Shown: positions 1 through 9,184, counted from the stretch's first letter. The stretch: 64,000 nucleotides of DNA from CBDDKZ01 sp965230415 (GCA_965230415.1 CBDDKZ010000003.1:586702-650701), one strand, 5' to 3'. Notes: generated by a model not told the origin, from the sequence alone. Translations and numbers: made by a program.

Positions 1-347
1 CAGCTTCCTTTATCGCTGTTTCCGTGATTACGGAAATCGTACATAAGAACGGAATAACCTTTGCTTACGAGGTATTTGGCATCCTTCAAAAAAGCGATGT
101 TTTCTGGCCACATTTTTCCCATTCCCTTTCCTTCGCGTGTATATCCGGATCGGCTTGACTGAACGCCATAGTGCGATTGAATAATGAGCTTATCATTTCC
201 TCCCTTAATAAGCCAACCTGAAAGGTTGACACCGTCTTTGGCCTTGAAAAGTACGTCTTCATATTCAAGACCGTAATCTTCAGGGTTATCAAAAACCGGT
301 GAAACACCCCCCTTTACAATTGCATTAGATAAATAGCCTGTTATCAT
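1..347 (-). CDS. alpha/beta hydrolase, partial (N-terminal part)
   Basis: The minus-strand frame is open from an ATG at 347-345 to the left edge of the window, about 115 residues. It begins MITGYLSNAIVKGG and contains GVNLSGWLIKGGNDKLII followed by VLMYDFRNHGNS. The last motif is the YDxRxHGxS strand of alpha/beta hydrolases (BAAT/dienelactone-hydrolase-like, serine hydrolase fold), which lies just before the nucleophile-elbow region. The catalytic serine, acid and histidine are outside the window, so substrate cannot be inferred. A purine-rich AAACGAAAG lies just upstream of the chosen ATG. The gene reads out of the window on the left and is separated by a long repeat-rich spacer from the next gene. 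Confidence 0.75.
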   Translation of the reverse strand, partial: MITGYLSNAIVKGGVSPVFDNPEDYGLEYEDVLFKAKDGVNLSGWLIKGGNDKLIIQSHYGVQSSRSGYTREGKGMGKMWPENIAFLKDAKYLVSKGYSVLMYDFRNHGNSDKGS

Positions 348-555
348 GATTGCTTTCGTTTTTTTATTTCGTGTAAAGGTCCAATTTTAAGGGATAAGTT
401 TACGAAACATCTTGCAGTAAGATAGAAACATATTGCAGAACTTGCGCTGATACGCTGATAAGTTTTTATTCAGTAAATACTTGGCAAGCATATGGAAATT
501 ATCGGGATCTATGCGAAAGAAGTGAACAAGATAAATTGATAATTAATTTTCCCCC

Positions 556-699
556 CCTCAGAGTTATTCTTTGGAAACTCTGAGGATATGAATTGAGTAT
601 ATATTCCAGAGTAATCAGAGTCCTCTGTGAGTGACTCTGATTGGAATCCCATAATTAGCAGTCTTCAGACTGTATTCTTAATGCAGTCTGAAGACTGCT
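556..699. repeat. three consecutive perfect stem-loops
   Basis: Three different inverted repeats follow each other. 556-565 pairs with 576-585 (10 bp, CCTCAGAGTT). 613-622 pairs with 633-642 (10 bp, AATCAGAGTC), with an outer ATTCC/GGAAT clamp at 603-607 and 643-647. 657-672 pairs with 684-699 (16 bp, AGCAGTCTTCAGACTG). The third is the strongest stem in the left part of the window. There is no U-tract after any of them, so they are not simple terminators. Confidence 0.7.
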
Positions 700-928
700 G
701 TTGATATAAAAACACAAATGAACGGTGCCAACGCTTACACTGAGAGAGAGGGATGATATACAAACTTAAGTCCCCAGGGATATATTCAAGCGACCTTAAT
801 TAAAAAACGTTAAAAAAGTTAATGTAAATCGAGATGAATGAATTCATATTGTATGAGCGCAGCGAGTTTATGAATTCTAAACAGATCACATTAACTTTTA
901 GATTTTTAGTTTCAGTCTTGGGTTTTTG

Positions 929-954
929 TTTCTTTTGGGCCAAGCCAAAAGAAA
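929..954. repeat. palindrome TTTCTTTTGG/CCAAAAGAAA
   Basis: Perfect 10-bp inverted repeat (929-938 with 945-954) around a 6-nt loop. It creates an artefactual reading frame in both directions and probably represents a short dispersed element rather than coding DNA. Confidence 0.5.
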
Positions 955-997
955 GGCAAAAAAAGCGTCGTTCCCTATTAATAAGAAAGCAATTTCC

Positions 998-1022
998 GCT
1001 GAGCGAGTTTGCAACTCGTGCT
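998..1022. repeat. dispersed REP-like palindrome, copy 1
   Basis: GCTGAGCGAGTTTGCAACTCGTGC: the GAGTT/AACTC arms are separated by a short TGC loop and flanked by GC/GC. Related copies lie at about 1243-1269 and 1367-1393, and more diverged ones (AAGAT/ATCTT arms) at about 48861-48889 and 57280-57298. Confidence 0.55.
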
Positions 1023-1205
1023 AACATAATACTTATTTTTACCTTGCTCGTATGATAGGTGCAGCGAGTCTCCTTATATTACAGTTCTCAATATACAGAT
1101 CCTTCCCTACGGTCAGGATGACGAGGGGATCTATGGTCGTCTGTACGGTTACCCTGAGGCACCGAAGGGTCTTTGAGCATGGGATACCCGCTCGTCGACC
1201 TATGT

Positions 1206-1269
1206 GCTGTTCGATCATTTGTAATGTCGAACTATTATCCTCAGCTGGCGCGAGTTTGTAACTCGTGCC
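1206..1269. repeat. dispersed repeat block with REP-like palindrome, copy 2
   Basis: Bases 1206-1255 match 57199-57249 with only a few differences (GCTGTTCGATCATTTGTAAT then GTCGAACT and a GCGCGAGT end). The block continues into a GAGTTTGTAACTC palindrome. The same noncoding block therefore occurs both here and beside the second RHS-tip unit more than 55 kb away. Confidence 0.6.
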
Positions 1270-1366
1270 TTCTCCTCTAGTCTTAGGTTAACCCATTTCG
1301 TCGGAGTTTAGCGTAGCATAACTTCGACATTGAAAGGAAGGTGTTAAGAATAGAAAGGAATATCCC

Positions 1367-1393
1367 GCTGCGCAAGTTTTGTAATCTAGTGCA
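1367..1393. repeat. dispersed REP-like palindrome, decayed copy 3
   Basis: GCTGCGCAAGTTTTGTAATC followed by TAGTGCA is a degenerate version of the palindrome at 1243-1269; the right arm has mutated. Confidence 0.4.
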
Positions 1394-1455
1394 CTTATCG
1401 CAGGATCTGTGATCCGTATAATTACCTCCCTCATTCTTTGAAGACGCTGAGCTTA

Positions 1456-2319
1456 TTATTGCTCCTTTGTTAAATCAAAATCTGCTTTTTTAAATCCATT
1501 GTTAAAAGAAACGTCTTTGGCGGTTAAGGTCGCTACATGGGTCAGCTCCCCCGATTCGCTCATGATATGGCGTTTGCTTGTTTTGATGACGTAAATGTCA
1601 TCAACAACTGTGTACTCAAAAATGGTTTTTATATTACGTTCATTTACTTGGAAGGAGGGTAGGTTTTGATGGAAGAAGTCTAATAAATGAGTCTTTTTAT
1701 TAAAGAATAATTCAAAGCTATCGTTAAATTCTTTGTTGGTGATCTTAGGATTATAGCTCATTTCAACTTTTTGGTACTGTTTGCCATCCACTTCTTCTTC
1801 GCCTAAATAGTTATAGATGATAGCCGGTTCATCCAATCGATAATGAAATGTCGCCCAAAAGTAATTTGCTTCTCGTAAAAAAGTGGCCCACTTTAAAATT
1901 TCAGGATCTTGTTCCGGCTTCCCACCAAAAGACATCGACGGCGTCTGGTCCTTATACAGTTGAATTAACTCACCTTCTCGTTCGCTGAATAACATGTCGC
2001 GTTGCGAATATTTTGCGTACGATAATCCACCATCAAACACATATCGCTCTACGGATACATCAGATCCTTTACCAGGTTCGGAAGAAATATAGGTTTGTTG
2101 CATGTCCTTTTTTTCTAAAAGTGTGCTCCAGTCACCAATAGTACGTTGAAAGTCCAGAATTACCGTTTTAGATTGCTCGTCGCACTGTGCATATTTTAAG
2201 GTGTATTTTTTGGCTTCAGGTACTTGCTGCACATGATTAGTTGTCTGGTCCTTACACGATGATAGGTATAAACCGATGAAAGCTGTTAATACGGGAAAAA
2301 TTACTCGCTTTAAATACAT
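1456..2319 (-). CDS. hypothetical lipoprotein
   Basis: This 287-residue protein begins MYLKRVIFPVLTAFIGLYLSSCKDQ. That is a typical lipoprotein signal with an LSSC lipobox, so it should be lipid-anchored after cysteine 23, with aspartate at position +3. The remainder is a soluble, mixed alpha/beta sequence with many strands and no transmembrane segment. Passages such as YVFDGGLSYAKYSQRDML and YQKVEMSYNPKITNKEF recall beta-rich carrier-type lipoproteins (LolA/LppX fold), but this is only an impression. The gene is isolated: repeat-rich DNA follows it and a decayed gene is divergent from it 20 nt away. Function unknown. Confidence 0.7.
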   Translation of the reverse strand: MYLKRVIFPVLTAFIGLYLSSCKDQTTNHVQQVPEAKKYTLKYAQCDEQSKTVILDFQRTIGDWSTLLEKKDMQQTYISSEPGKGSDVSVERYVFDGGLSYAKYSQRDMLFSEREGELIQLYKDQTPSMSFGGKPEQDPEILKWATFLREANYFWATFHYRLDEPAIIYNYLGEEEVDGKQYQKVEMSYNPKITNKEFNDSFELFFNKKTHLLDFFHQNLPSFQVNERNIKTIFEYTVVDDIYVIKTSKRHIMSESGELTHVATLTAKDVSFNNGFKKADFDLTKEQ

Positions 2320-2339
2320 GTCTATTAATTACGTTTACA

Positions 2340-3554
2340 TTGTATGGTCTCGAAACTATAACATTTTTTTTACATAGTTATTATTTGCCTGCTACAATAC
2401 TTTTATTGTCGATTAATAGCCATAGTCAAAAGGTAAGCGTGAAAGCCTTCAGTGCTGATTCCAATGATGGTGCCTTATTTTATTTTGCCGGAGCCATACG
2501 GTGGGTATTATATGACGAATCAGCATGCTAGTGCTGCGAATCCCTCAATTGCGGATATTGTGCTCAGTAAGCTCGATAAGCAACTTAATGTTGTTTGGAA
2601 TAAGCAATTCGATAGTGAGTTACAATTGACTGTAACAGCTATTGAAGTTGATAAAAGCGGGAATCTTTATAGGCTTTTTTATACAAGAGGAGTGTTGACA
2701 ACTAAAGTCGTTGGAACGGTGGTAATGAAAATAGACCCGGAAGGTAATATAGAATGGGAACATGTTTTGGAAGTGAGTGACTATACCAGTCCATATGCCA
2801 TTCAAATAATAGATGATACTTTATTGAGAGTCAACGGAGGTATTTATCCGGGGCCTGGAGAAGGATGCCTGTTGATACATAGCAATGCTTTGAGTGAAAT
2901 AATTTGTGATGAAAAGGATTTTACCCCTTTTGTTAAAATTGCAGATATAACGTCTGCAATTATATATGAAGCTTATGACCAGTTTGAGTTTACTGCTATA
3001 ATGTAATAAGAGATACACTTATAGCACCTAAAGACTTTGGGTTTGCTATTACAGAAGCACGTACATGTATTGCAATAGATATTGGCATTGAAGATAGTAT
3101 GGTTGCTTGTGAAGGAGCACAATTAGTACTGATCAGTGGGGATGTTTGATTACCGGTGGTATCGCTGGCCGTAGTTAAGTAAGGTGGCCGAAGGTGCCAC
3201 GCTGGAAATTACGGACAATGATAGTACTATATTTCTGGTGTCAGGAGATGGTGGTGATGTTGATACCCTGGTGCTTACCGTTAGAACAAAAGAAGATTAC
3301 TTTCTAATACAAGTCTATAACTAACTTTCCCCCGTCGATAATGGTAAAAATGATGCTTTTACTATTGAAAATTTGTTGTATTACCCGGATAATAAACTAA
3401 CTATTTATAATAAATGGGGCGATGTAGTATATATACTGCTTTCGCTTATGATAATAGCTGGAGTGCTGAAGATTTGTCAGTAGGAACGTATTATTATCAA
3501 TTAGAAATAAATTCCTTAGATAAGGTCTACAAAGGCCCTTTTCTTATAGCCTGA
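2340..3554 (+). pseudogene. decayed T9SS/gliding-motility-type (CHU_C) secreted protein
   Basis: Fragments of one protein are spread over several frames. The first begins MYGLETITFFLHSYYLPATI and runs to about 2500. A frame change then gives GGYYMTNQHASAANPSIADI and VVWNKQFDSELQLTVTAIEV, ending in a stop at 3004-3006. After another shift comes NVIRDTLIAPKDFGFAITEA, followed by stops near 3150 and 3177. Then comes LVLTVRTKEDYFLIQVYN, a TAA, and NGKNDAFTIENLLYYPDNKL with LTIYNKWGDVVY. After one more shift the end reads AYDNSWSAEDLSVGTYYYQL and finishes GPFLIA-stop at 3552-3554. The NGKNDAF, IYNKWGDVVY and GTYYYQL motifs are those of the gliding-motility-associated C-terminal (CHU_C) sorting domain. 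At least four lesions make this a pseudogene. Confidence 0.8.
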
Positions 3555-3833
3555 TAAAGTGTTTTAGTTAAGCTCCGACACGGGTTAATTGAAGCGGGTT
3601 TGAGCGCAGCGGAAACGCGTTCCTCTAATGCTGTTTATTTATCCAGGCTAAATGAAATATGTTTTTGTACTAAGTTTACGTAGAGGACGTTATGAGGTCA
3701 TGTGTCCACTTTACCTCGACGAGGTGCATACCTCCTCCTCCTGGTTCTGTGCCAAATAAAAAAATACTTTTTGTCCTCACACCCCAGTTTCACTTGTCAT
3801 TATATCAAACGTGAAACTTTAAACTATTTCAAA

Positions 3834-4265
3834 ATGGATATTACACATAAACTGAAAATTAATGCGGCTGCTCAACTAATTTATAATGCAGTGGCGACAA
3901 ATGAAGGTATCAATGGTTGGTGGTCCAAAGACTGCAAAGTTGGTGAAGTCGAAGGAGGAAATTCCTTGCTGAAATTTGATAAGCAGGGAACAATCGTAGA
4001 GATGGGCTTCAAAACTATTGCCTTGTCGCCAGGTAAAAAAGTGGTGTGGGAGTGTACCCAAAACGGAAACCCGGCATGGCTCGGGACGAAGATTTGTACC
4101 GATATTGTTGAAAAACAGGATGGTTGTGAGGTGGTGTTTTCTCATGTCGGGTTTGATGAAAAGTGGCAGGGGCAAGATCCTTTTGAAATGACCAGGCAGG
4201 GTTGGGAGCATTTTGTGAAAAGCCTGGTTAATTATTGTGAAAGGGGAGAAGGGCAACCCTGGTAA
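3834..4265 (+). CDS. SRPBCC / AHSA1-like domain protein
   Basis: The 143-residue protein begins MDITHKLKINAAAQLIYNAV. The frame is open further upstream to 3702, but the ATG at 3834 matches the family start. Typical SRPBCC (START-like, Hsp90-activator-homologue) features are the first strand ITHKLKINAAAQLIYNAVAT, then GINGWWSKDCKVGEVEGG, KVVWECT, and the terminal helix MTRQGWEHFVKSLVNYCERG. Such proteins form a hydrophobic cup that binds small ligands; in bacteria they often sit beside ECF42 sigma/DGPF genes, as here. The gene converges on the ECF sigma gene and shares its terminator hairpin. Confidence 0.85.
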   Translation: MDITHKLKINAAAQLIYNAVATNEGINGWWSKDCKVGEVEGGNSLLKFDKQGTIVEMGFKTIALSPGKKVVWECTQNGNPAWLGTKICTDIVEKQDGCEVVFSHVGFDEKWQGQDPFEMTRQGWEHFVKSLVNYCERGEGQPW

Positions 4266-4268
4266 GTG

Positions 4269-5546
4269 CTAAGCGCTTCCGGCGCAGTCCGGAAGCTTTT
4301 TTTTGCATTGCATGATTCGTTCTTCTATAAAGGCACATTCTTTTATTGAAGGTGAAAGCGTTAATGAGTACTGGAAATAATGGATTGCTTGATGGTAGTT
4401 TTTTAATTCCATAGAAAAGACACCGCGCGTTACAGCAAACAAGTAATACCTGTTCAAATCCTGTTCATTTGCTAGTTGATCCAGTTTTTTAAGTGCAAAA
4501 GCGGGTCCTTTTAGTTTGCTTTTAATGATAATCAGGTTTAAACGAATTATTGGGTTGGGATTTAATGAATCCAGGAGCTCATATTGTTCATGTATAAGTT
4601 GCCAGTTTGTTTGCTCAAAGCTCGGAGTAATACAGTGTTCAGCGGCGATACGTGCTTCTATATGGTAACTGGATAATTCGGGGCCGCCAAGCGATTTTTG
4701 AAAATAAAGGAAACCCCTATTGATTAATTCCCTGTTCCACAATGCCCTGTTTTGATCTTCAAACAAAATAATAGTGCCGTGATGATCAATGCGCGCGTCA
4801 AAACGCGCGGTATGAAAACACATAAGTGCCATGAGCGCCATTAAACTGCGCTGGTCATCGAATTGATCAATCAGCAGTTTGTTTAATCTAATGGCTTCCA
4901 TACAAAGCTCTTTTTGGATAAGCGCATCTCCATGGCTGGTCTTATACCCTTCGTTAAAAAGCAGGTATAAGGTGAGGCTTACTGTTTTCAGTTTCTCGGT
5001 GAGTATTTTTCCCTGTGGAATGCTTAACGGGATAGTGGACGCTCTGATTTTTTCCTTCGCGCGGTAAAGCCTTTTGCTTATAGCCGATTCAGTCATGAGC
5101 AGTGCTTTGGCAATTTCTTTCACGCCAAAACCACAGAGAACCTTAAGGATAAGTGCAACTTGATCACTCGTATCAATAGAAGGATGGCAACATGTGAAAA
5201 TCATGCGCAGCTGACTGTCTCGAATTTCGTCATCCATGAACAGGTCCTCTGGAGGTTCATTTTCAGGGGCGAGTAGCTCTTTCGATTTATGGTGACGATT
5301 GATCCTGTTTTGTCGCTGGATTTCGTTTAAAGCTTTTCGCTTAGCCACCTGGAAAAGCCATGCCGAAGGATTGTCGGGCACTCCTTTTGTGCACCAGTTA
5401 TTGAGGGCTGCAATGAGTGTTTCCTGTACCAGATCCTCAGCCTGCTGTATGTTAGTGGAGTTCAAGTAGTTGACGATCATGGCTACCAACCTGCCATATT
5501 CTTCCCTGAAGAGATGATCAACCAGTTGTTTGCTTGTGTCGTTCAA
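4269..5546 (-). CDS. ECF42-type RNA polymerase sigma factor with long C-terminal extension
   Basis: This 425-residue protein has a sigma-70 region 2 (YLNSTNIQQAEDLVQETLIA, then NPSAWLFQVAKRKALNEIQR) and a region 4 helix-turn-helix (FGVKEIAKALLMTESAISKR). A C-terminal part of about 250 residues resembles the TPR-like/DUF6596 domain of the ECF42 family. That family is much longer than normal ECF sigma factors (about 180 aa) and lacks an anti-sigma factor; the extension is thought to control activity. The gene lies 2 nt after the DGPF/YCII gene in the same direction, the hallmark pairing of ECF42. Start codon: ATG at 5546, just after the DGPF stop. Confidence 0.9.
   Translation of the reverse strand: MNDTSKQLVDHLFREEYGRLVAMIVNYLNSTNIQQAEDLVQETLIAALNNWCTKGVPDNPSAWLFQVAKRKALNEIQRQNRINRHHKSKELLAPENEPPEDLFMDDEIRDSQLRMIFTCCHPSIDTSDQVALILKVLCGFGVKEIAKALLMTESAISKRLYRAKEKIRASTIPLSIPQGKILTEKLKTVSLTLYLLFNEGYKTSHGDALIQKELCMEAIRLNKLLIDQFDDQRSLMALMALMCFHTARFDARIDHHGTIILFEDQNRALWNRELINRGFLYFQKSLGGPELSSYHIEARIAAEHCITPSFEQTNWQLIHEQYELLDSLNPNPIIRLNLIIIKSKLKGPAFALKKLDQLANEQDLNRYYLFAVTRGVFSMELKNYHQAIHYFQYSLTLSPSIKECAFIEERIMQCKKKLPDCAGSA
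4275..4304 (+). terminator. rho-independent terminator of the SRPBCC gene
   Basis: GCTTCCGG (4275-4282) pairs perfectly with CCGGAAGC (4289-4296), followed by eight T residues. It starts 9 nt after the SRPBCC stop codon. The stem lies inside the 3' end of the convergent sigma-factor gene. Confidence 0.85.
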
Positions 5547-5548
5547 AC

Positions 5549-5887
5549 TCAGGACATTTTTGGGAAGGCAATTGGGCGCACCTCGATAGTATAAAGTCCC
5601 AGATGAGGAGATGAAAGGGCTATTTGGTTGGCAGCAGCTAAATCCCAGGCACGAACCAGGAAGTAACCGGCTATTATTTCTTTAGATTCCAAAAAAGGGC
5701 CATCTGTTAAAATTGCTTCATTTTTCGATTTTAGTAAAGATCCATTGTCTTCCAATCGCTGCCCTCCTAAGTAATCATCTCCTAATGCTTCCACCCATGT
5801 TTTGTAATCGGTCATGATTTGTTGTAGTTCATTGGGAGCTAATTTATTTAAACCATCTCCTTTAAGTATCAATAGAAATTCTTTCAT
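5549..5887 (-). CDS. YCII-related DGPF-domain protein
   Basis: The 112-residue protein starts MKEFLLILKGDGLNKLAPNE. The open frame extends upstream to 6040, but without family similarity, so the ATG at 5887-5885 is preferred. It carries the diagnostic motif TDGPFLESKEIIAGYFLVRA and ends with VRPI. DGPF/YCII proteins are small ferredoxin-like-fold proteins encoded next to ECF42 sigma factors; they are probably functional targets or partners, but their reaction is not established. Operon with the sigma gene downstream (2-nt gap). Confidence 0.88.
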   Translation of the reverse strand: MKEFLLILKGDGLNKLAPNELQQIMTDYKTWVEALGDDYLGGQRLEDNGSLLKSKNEAILTDGPFLESKEIIAGYFLVRAWDLAAANQIALSSPHLGLYTIEVRPIAFPKMS

Positions 5888-6234
5888 GTCTTTTTTAGAT
5901 ATGACAAACGTATCGTTGAATTTGGGACAAGAAAAGAAAATATTCTTAGACTGCCTTGAAATATATTTTGTAGTCCCGTATATGGATTTTTGGTAAGTGA
6001 CCTGGGGTGAATATAGGTATGTGTTGTATCCGGGGTTCACAAACCTGAATTAGAGGATACCTTCTATTCGCCGTTTTTTATTTATGATAGAAAACGTTAC
6101 AAGCACTATAAGTTGTGTGCTTATATCAATTCAATCAGTTACGATCATGTCAACTATTTTGCTTGTATACTAAAGAATTTGAACAGAGGGACTTAACGCT
6201 CGTATCTTGCAAGTGTCGTGTAAATGAGCTTGCC
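5888..6234. other. intergenic region, nothing recognised
   Basis: About 350 nt between the divergent start of the DGPF gene and the 3' end of the histidine kinase. I see no gene, strong hairpin or repeat. It should contain the promoter of the DGPF-sigma operon, but no clear TTTG/TAnnTTTG pair stands out. Confidence 0.5.
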
Positions 6235-8031
6235 TCAGGACACTTCTTGTTTGTTTTCGCGAAGCAGGTGAGCAATTTTTAGCTTGAGTACCTCTGGTTG
6301 GAAGGGTTTTAATACAAAATCATCCATGCCCGATTGCTCCATTTGTTCCTTTAAGTCCGGAGCAATGGTAGCTGTTAATGCTAATATAGGTGTGCGCACA
6401 TTAGTTTCCAGTCGTCGAATACGTTTCGAAGATTGGTAACCGTCGAGTCGTGGCATATTTATATCCATTAATACGATATCAAATCTCGAATTTTTGAAGC
6501 GTTCTACGGCTTCTACTCCATCTTTGGCAATGGTTAATGATACACCCCACATATTCAGGATTTGTTTGGCAACCAGAATATTGATTTCGTTGTCTTCTAC
6601 TAATAAAACGTTGATAAAACTGAAGTCATATTCATCATCGTCATCTTCATAGGTGGAGTCGTCTCCTTGTGCAATATCATATTGTAATGAAAAGCTGAAA
6701 GTACTGCCTTCACCTTCGATGCTTTCTACATCCATTTTTCCATTTTGCAGGTCTACGAGCATCTTGCATATCGAGAGCCCCAGACCGGTACCGCCAAAGT
6801 TTCTCGTTGTTGATGCATCGGCTTGCGTGAAGCGTTCAAATATGGTATTTAGCTTATCTTCCGGAATGCCTATGCCGCTATCCTTTACTTCAAAGTTTAA
6901 CAAAACACTTTTGTCATCTATTAATTCGTGCTCTATTTTGAGAGTGACGTTACCATTGTGGGTGAATTTAACGGCATTACTGACCAGGTTATTTAATACT
7001 TGTATTAGTCGTACCTTATCCCCGATAAGCCTGTTTGGAATGTTTGCCGTTTTATTGAGGAACAGTTTGATTTTCTTTTCCTCTGCACGTGGTGAATAAG
7101 TGGCTACAACCAATTCAAGAAGCTGGTTCAGGTCAAACTGAATCGATTCCAGGCTTACCTTGCCTGCTTCTAACTTATTATAGTCAAGAATGTCATCTAT
7201 AATGACCATCAGATTTTCAGCTGAAAACTTCAGCACTTCGAGGTTTTTGCTTTTGGAGCGTTCCTCTTTGTTTCTCATCATATAATCGGTCATGCCTATT
7301 ACTCCATTAAGAGGAGTTCTTAGTTCATGGCTCATGGTAGAGAGAAATTCGGTTTTTATGGAAGAAAGGTGCTCGGCACGCTCTTTTTCTTCTACAAGTT
7401 GGCGCTGATACATTTCGAGTTTTTTATTTTTTTCCTGCACACGTTTTTTTTCCAGATCGTAGCTTTTTCTAAACACTGTGAAGGTTAGTCCTATAAAAGT
7501 TAGACTCACTGTTGAAACAATCATATAATCAATGAGTCGTTCTTCGCGAGAAGGCATACGAGTAATCCATTCGGGATGGTAGGCTTCCGCTGTAATAAAC
7601 GTAGCAACCATTACGATACAAGCGATAGTAAATTTCCGCTGCCAGTTAGAAGGTAAAAGACTTAAAGTAATGAAGTAACCCATAGGTAGGGATAAAGATG
7701 TGCCTCCGTCAATGCCTCCGAGTGTGAAAAAGGAGACATACATCATTACGAAGTACATGAAAATAAAAAACTTCAGTGAACTTCTTAATCGTTTAAATCG
7801 AGAAAGATAAAAGGTTACGAAAAAGAAAATCGTTTCGCAGATTACTACGATCAACTGTATGCTCATGCCCCACGTGGCTGCAAAATTAGATATGCTAATC
7901 GCACAAATGCAGAAAGCAAGGAAGCATGCTCCATTCAATATACGTTCTTCAAGAGAAGTTTCGTTGACATTTCCTACAACCCATTCTAAGATTTTTTCTT
8001 TGTTTTTCAAAGTGTACTCGTTTTGGTTCAA
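6235..8031 (-). CDS. membrane-bound hybrid sensor histidine kinase / response regulator
   Basis: The 598-residue protein has roughly five to six hydrophobic segments in residues 32-185 with no large periplasmic domain, then a short coiled coil (190-222). The HisKA box STMSHELRTPLNGVIGM has the phospho-accepting His235. The HATPase domain has N box LVSNAVKFTHNG, G1 DSGIGIP, F box FERFTQAD and G2 GGTGLGLS. The C-terminal receiver domain (from about 474) has acidic Asp480 in LVEDN and the phosphorylatable Asp523 in LMDINMPRLDG. All catalytic residues are present, so it should autophosphorylate and pass phosphate to its own receiver. No separate output regulator is adjacent, so an Hpt partner is probably elsewhere. 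Single-gene unit. Confidence 0.93.
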   Translation of the reverse strand: MNQNEYTLKNKEKILEWVVGNVNETSLEERILNGACFLAFCICAISISNFAATWGMSIQLIVVICETIFFFVTFYLSRFKRLRSSLKFFIFMYFVMMYVSFFTLGGIDGGTSLSLPMGYFITLSLLPSNWQRKFTIACIVMVATFITAEAYHPEWITRMPSREERLIDYMIVSTVSLTFIGLTFTVFRKSYDLEKKRVQEKNKKLEMYQRQLVEEKERAEHLSSIKTEFLSTMSHELRTPLNGVIGMTDYMMRNKEERSKSKNLEVLKFSAENLMVIIDDILDYNKLEAGKVSLESIQFDLNQLLELVVATYSPRAEEKKIKLFLNKTANIPNRLIGDKVRLIQVLNNLVSNAVKFTHNGNVTLKIEHELIDDKSVLLNFEVKDSGIGIPEDKLNTIFERFTQADASTTRNFGGTGLGLSICKMLVDLQNGKMDVESIEGEGSTFSFSLQYDIAQGDDSTYEDDDDEYDFSFINVLLVEDNEINILVAKQILNMWGVSLTIAKDGVEAVERFKNSRFDIVLMDINMPRLDGYQSSKRIRRLETNVRTPILALTATIAPDLKEQMEQSGMDDFVLKPFQPEVLKLKIAHLLRENKQEVS

Positions 8032-8461
8032 AAATACAGTTGTTTATACAATACTAAGCTTCAGGCAACTATACAGTTCAAAATTTAACTGTGACTGAAT
8101 TTAAGTACAAATATACTGCTATAACTATTAAGAGTAAGTAGATTGAGTATTTTGGTGTGTAATTTTTGTTTAATTCTTATTCTATTTTTATTTGTTTCTA
8201 TGTACGTTGATTCCATTGCGGTTTATTTATTTAATTCCCAAAAAGTAGCTGTGTTAAATTTGACTGGTGTTGTATATAAATACGGAAACATTGCTAAATA
8301 TGTTTTTGTAGCGCTTACACTTAACTATTCGAACTTGAATGTTTCTTCATATTGATAGGGTGATTAAATGAGGTTGGATGGCTCAGGAGTGTCCTTTTAG
8401 TGTTGTATGGATTTGTGTTTTTAAGGGTAATATTTTTTTCTTTTAATTAATAAAAGTGTAA
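8032..8461. other. AT-rich intergenic region, no gene
   Basis: 430 nt of strongly AT-rich DNA between the histidine-kinase start and the DUF2490 stop, both on the minus strand. A 70-codon forward frame (8143-8355) has no ribosome-binding signal and a purely composition-driven hydrophobic sequence. I see no strong hairpin; the kinase promoter must lie here. Confidence 0.5.
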
Positions 8462-9184
8462 TTATTTTTTAGTTGTTAAATCTAATTGACTTATCAACGT
8501 AAGCTGCCAAAAGTATTGATGTAACCAGTCTTTTTGAGTATTCCTAATCCAGCTAATAAGTAAAGGTCCCGTTTCCAGTTTAAGCTGTTCCTGTAATTTA
8601 AATCCGATGCCAGCAAATGCCCAATTTTCTGAATAAAGAGCTATCCGCTCTTCAAATGTGTCGAAAAAGAATTCGTTATAAGAAGCAAAGTAGCTCGTTT
8701 TATCTTTTAGCGAAAAGTCGATACCTATGAGGTAACGTAATCGTGGCCTGAAATCTGTTTGATCGTTTAATCGGTTTTCAATGAACCTGAAATCGTAGCG
8801 TAAGCGGTTTTTTAAATTTAAAAACCCAAGATTTTCATAATACTGGATTTGTGGCCATATGCGGTTTTCGTTCCGGTAATCACTGCGAAAGGGATTTACT
8901 CGTTCGTAAGTGTAACTGCCAGCTATGAACCATTTTTTATTGAGCTTGTAAATACCGTCCAACTCAATATAAAAAGCATTCGATTTAGCCGGATAAACCG
9001 TTTCATCAATTGATTGTTCCAAGGGGTAAATGGCCAGAAAGGAGTAGATGCTGTAGTCAAAGCCTTTGGTAATATTGCCATTTTGATTGTAGGTGGGGAA
9101 TATTCCGTAAATGTGATGGTGTTGTCCCTTGCTCAGCACAAATGCGCCAGAAAATAATATAATAATAATTAATCGCTTCAGCAT
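8462..9184 (-). CDS. DUF2490-family outer-membrane beta-barrel protein
   Basis: The 240-residue protein has a signal peptide (MLKRLIIIILFSGAFVLSKG, cut before QHHH). The mature part is made of alternating amphipathic strands rich in aromatic residues: WFIAGSYTYERVNPF, LKNRLRYDFRFIENRL, RPRLRYLIGIDFSL. The pattern of RxRYR-type strands, FASYNEFFF and ENWAFAGIGFKL near the end matches the DUF2490 family of Bacteroidota outer-membrane proteins, probably a small beta-barrel of unknown role. It stands alone, transcribed away from the htpX-like gene. Confidence 0.8.
   Translation of the reverse strand: MLKRLIIIILFSGAFVLSKGQHHHIYGIFPTYNQNGNITKGFDYSIYSFLAIYPLEQSIDETVYPAKSNAFYIELDGIYKLNKKWFIAGSYTYERVNPFRSDYRNENRIWPQIQYYENLGFLNLKNRLRYDFRFIENRLNDQTDFRPRLRYLIGIDFSLKDKTSYFASYNEFFFDTFEERIALYSENWAFAGIGFKLQEQLKLETGPLLISWIRNTQKDWLHQYFWQLTLISQLDLTTKK

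Larger units (their letters stand above)
348..1455. other. 1.1 kb intergenic spacer, repeat-rich, no convincing gene
   Basis: No reading frame here looks like a protein. Short frames at 834-1055 and 1052-1261 run across palindromic repeats and have no start signals or recognisable domains. The stretch holds three consecutive strong hairpins (556-699), a 10-bp palindrome (929-954) and several copies of a dispersed GCGCGAGTTTGTAACTCGTGC-like element (998-1022, about 1243-1269, about 1367-1393). It looks like a landing zone for small noncoding repeats. Confidence 0.6.

Noticed and set aside
834..1055. Possible 73-aa gene
   Set aside because: The frame crosses a palindrome (929-954) and a REP-like repeat, which create an artificial sequence (GFCFFWAKPKERQKK) commonly read through such repeats; no start signal.
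8143..8355. Possible 70-aa hydrophobic protein
   Set aside because: AT-rich spacer; hydrophobicity follows from T-rich composition and there is no ribosome-binding site or partner gene.
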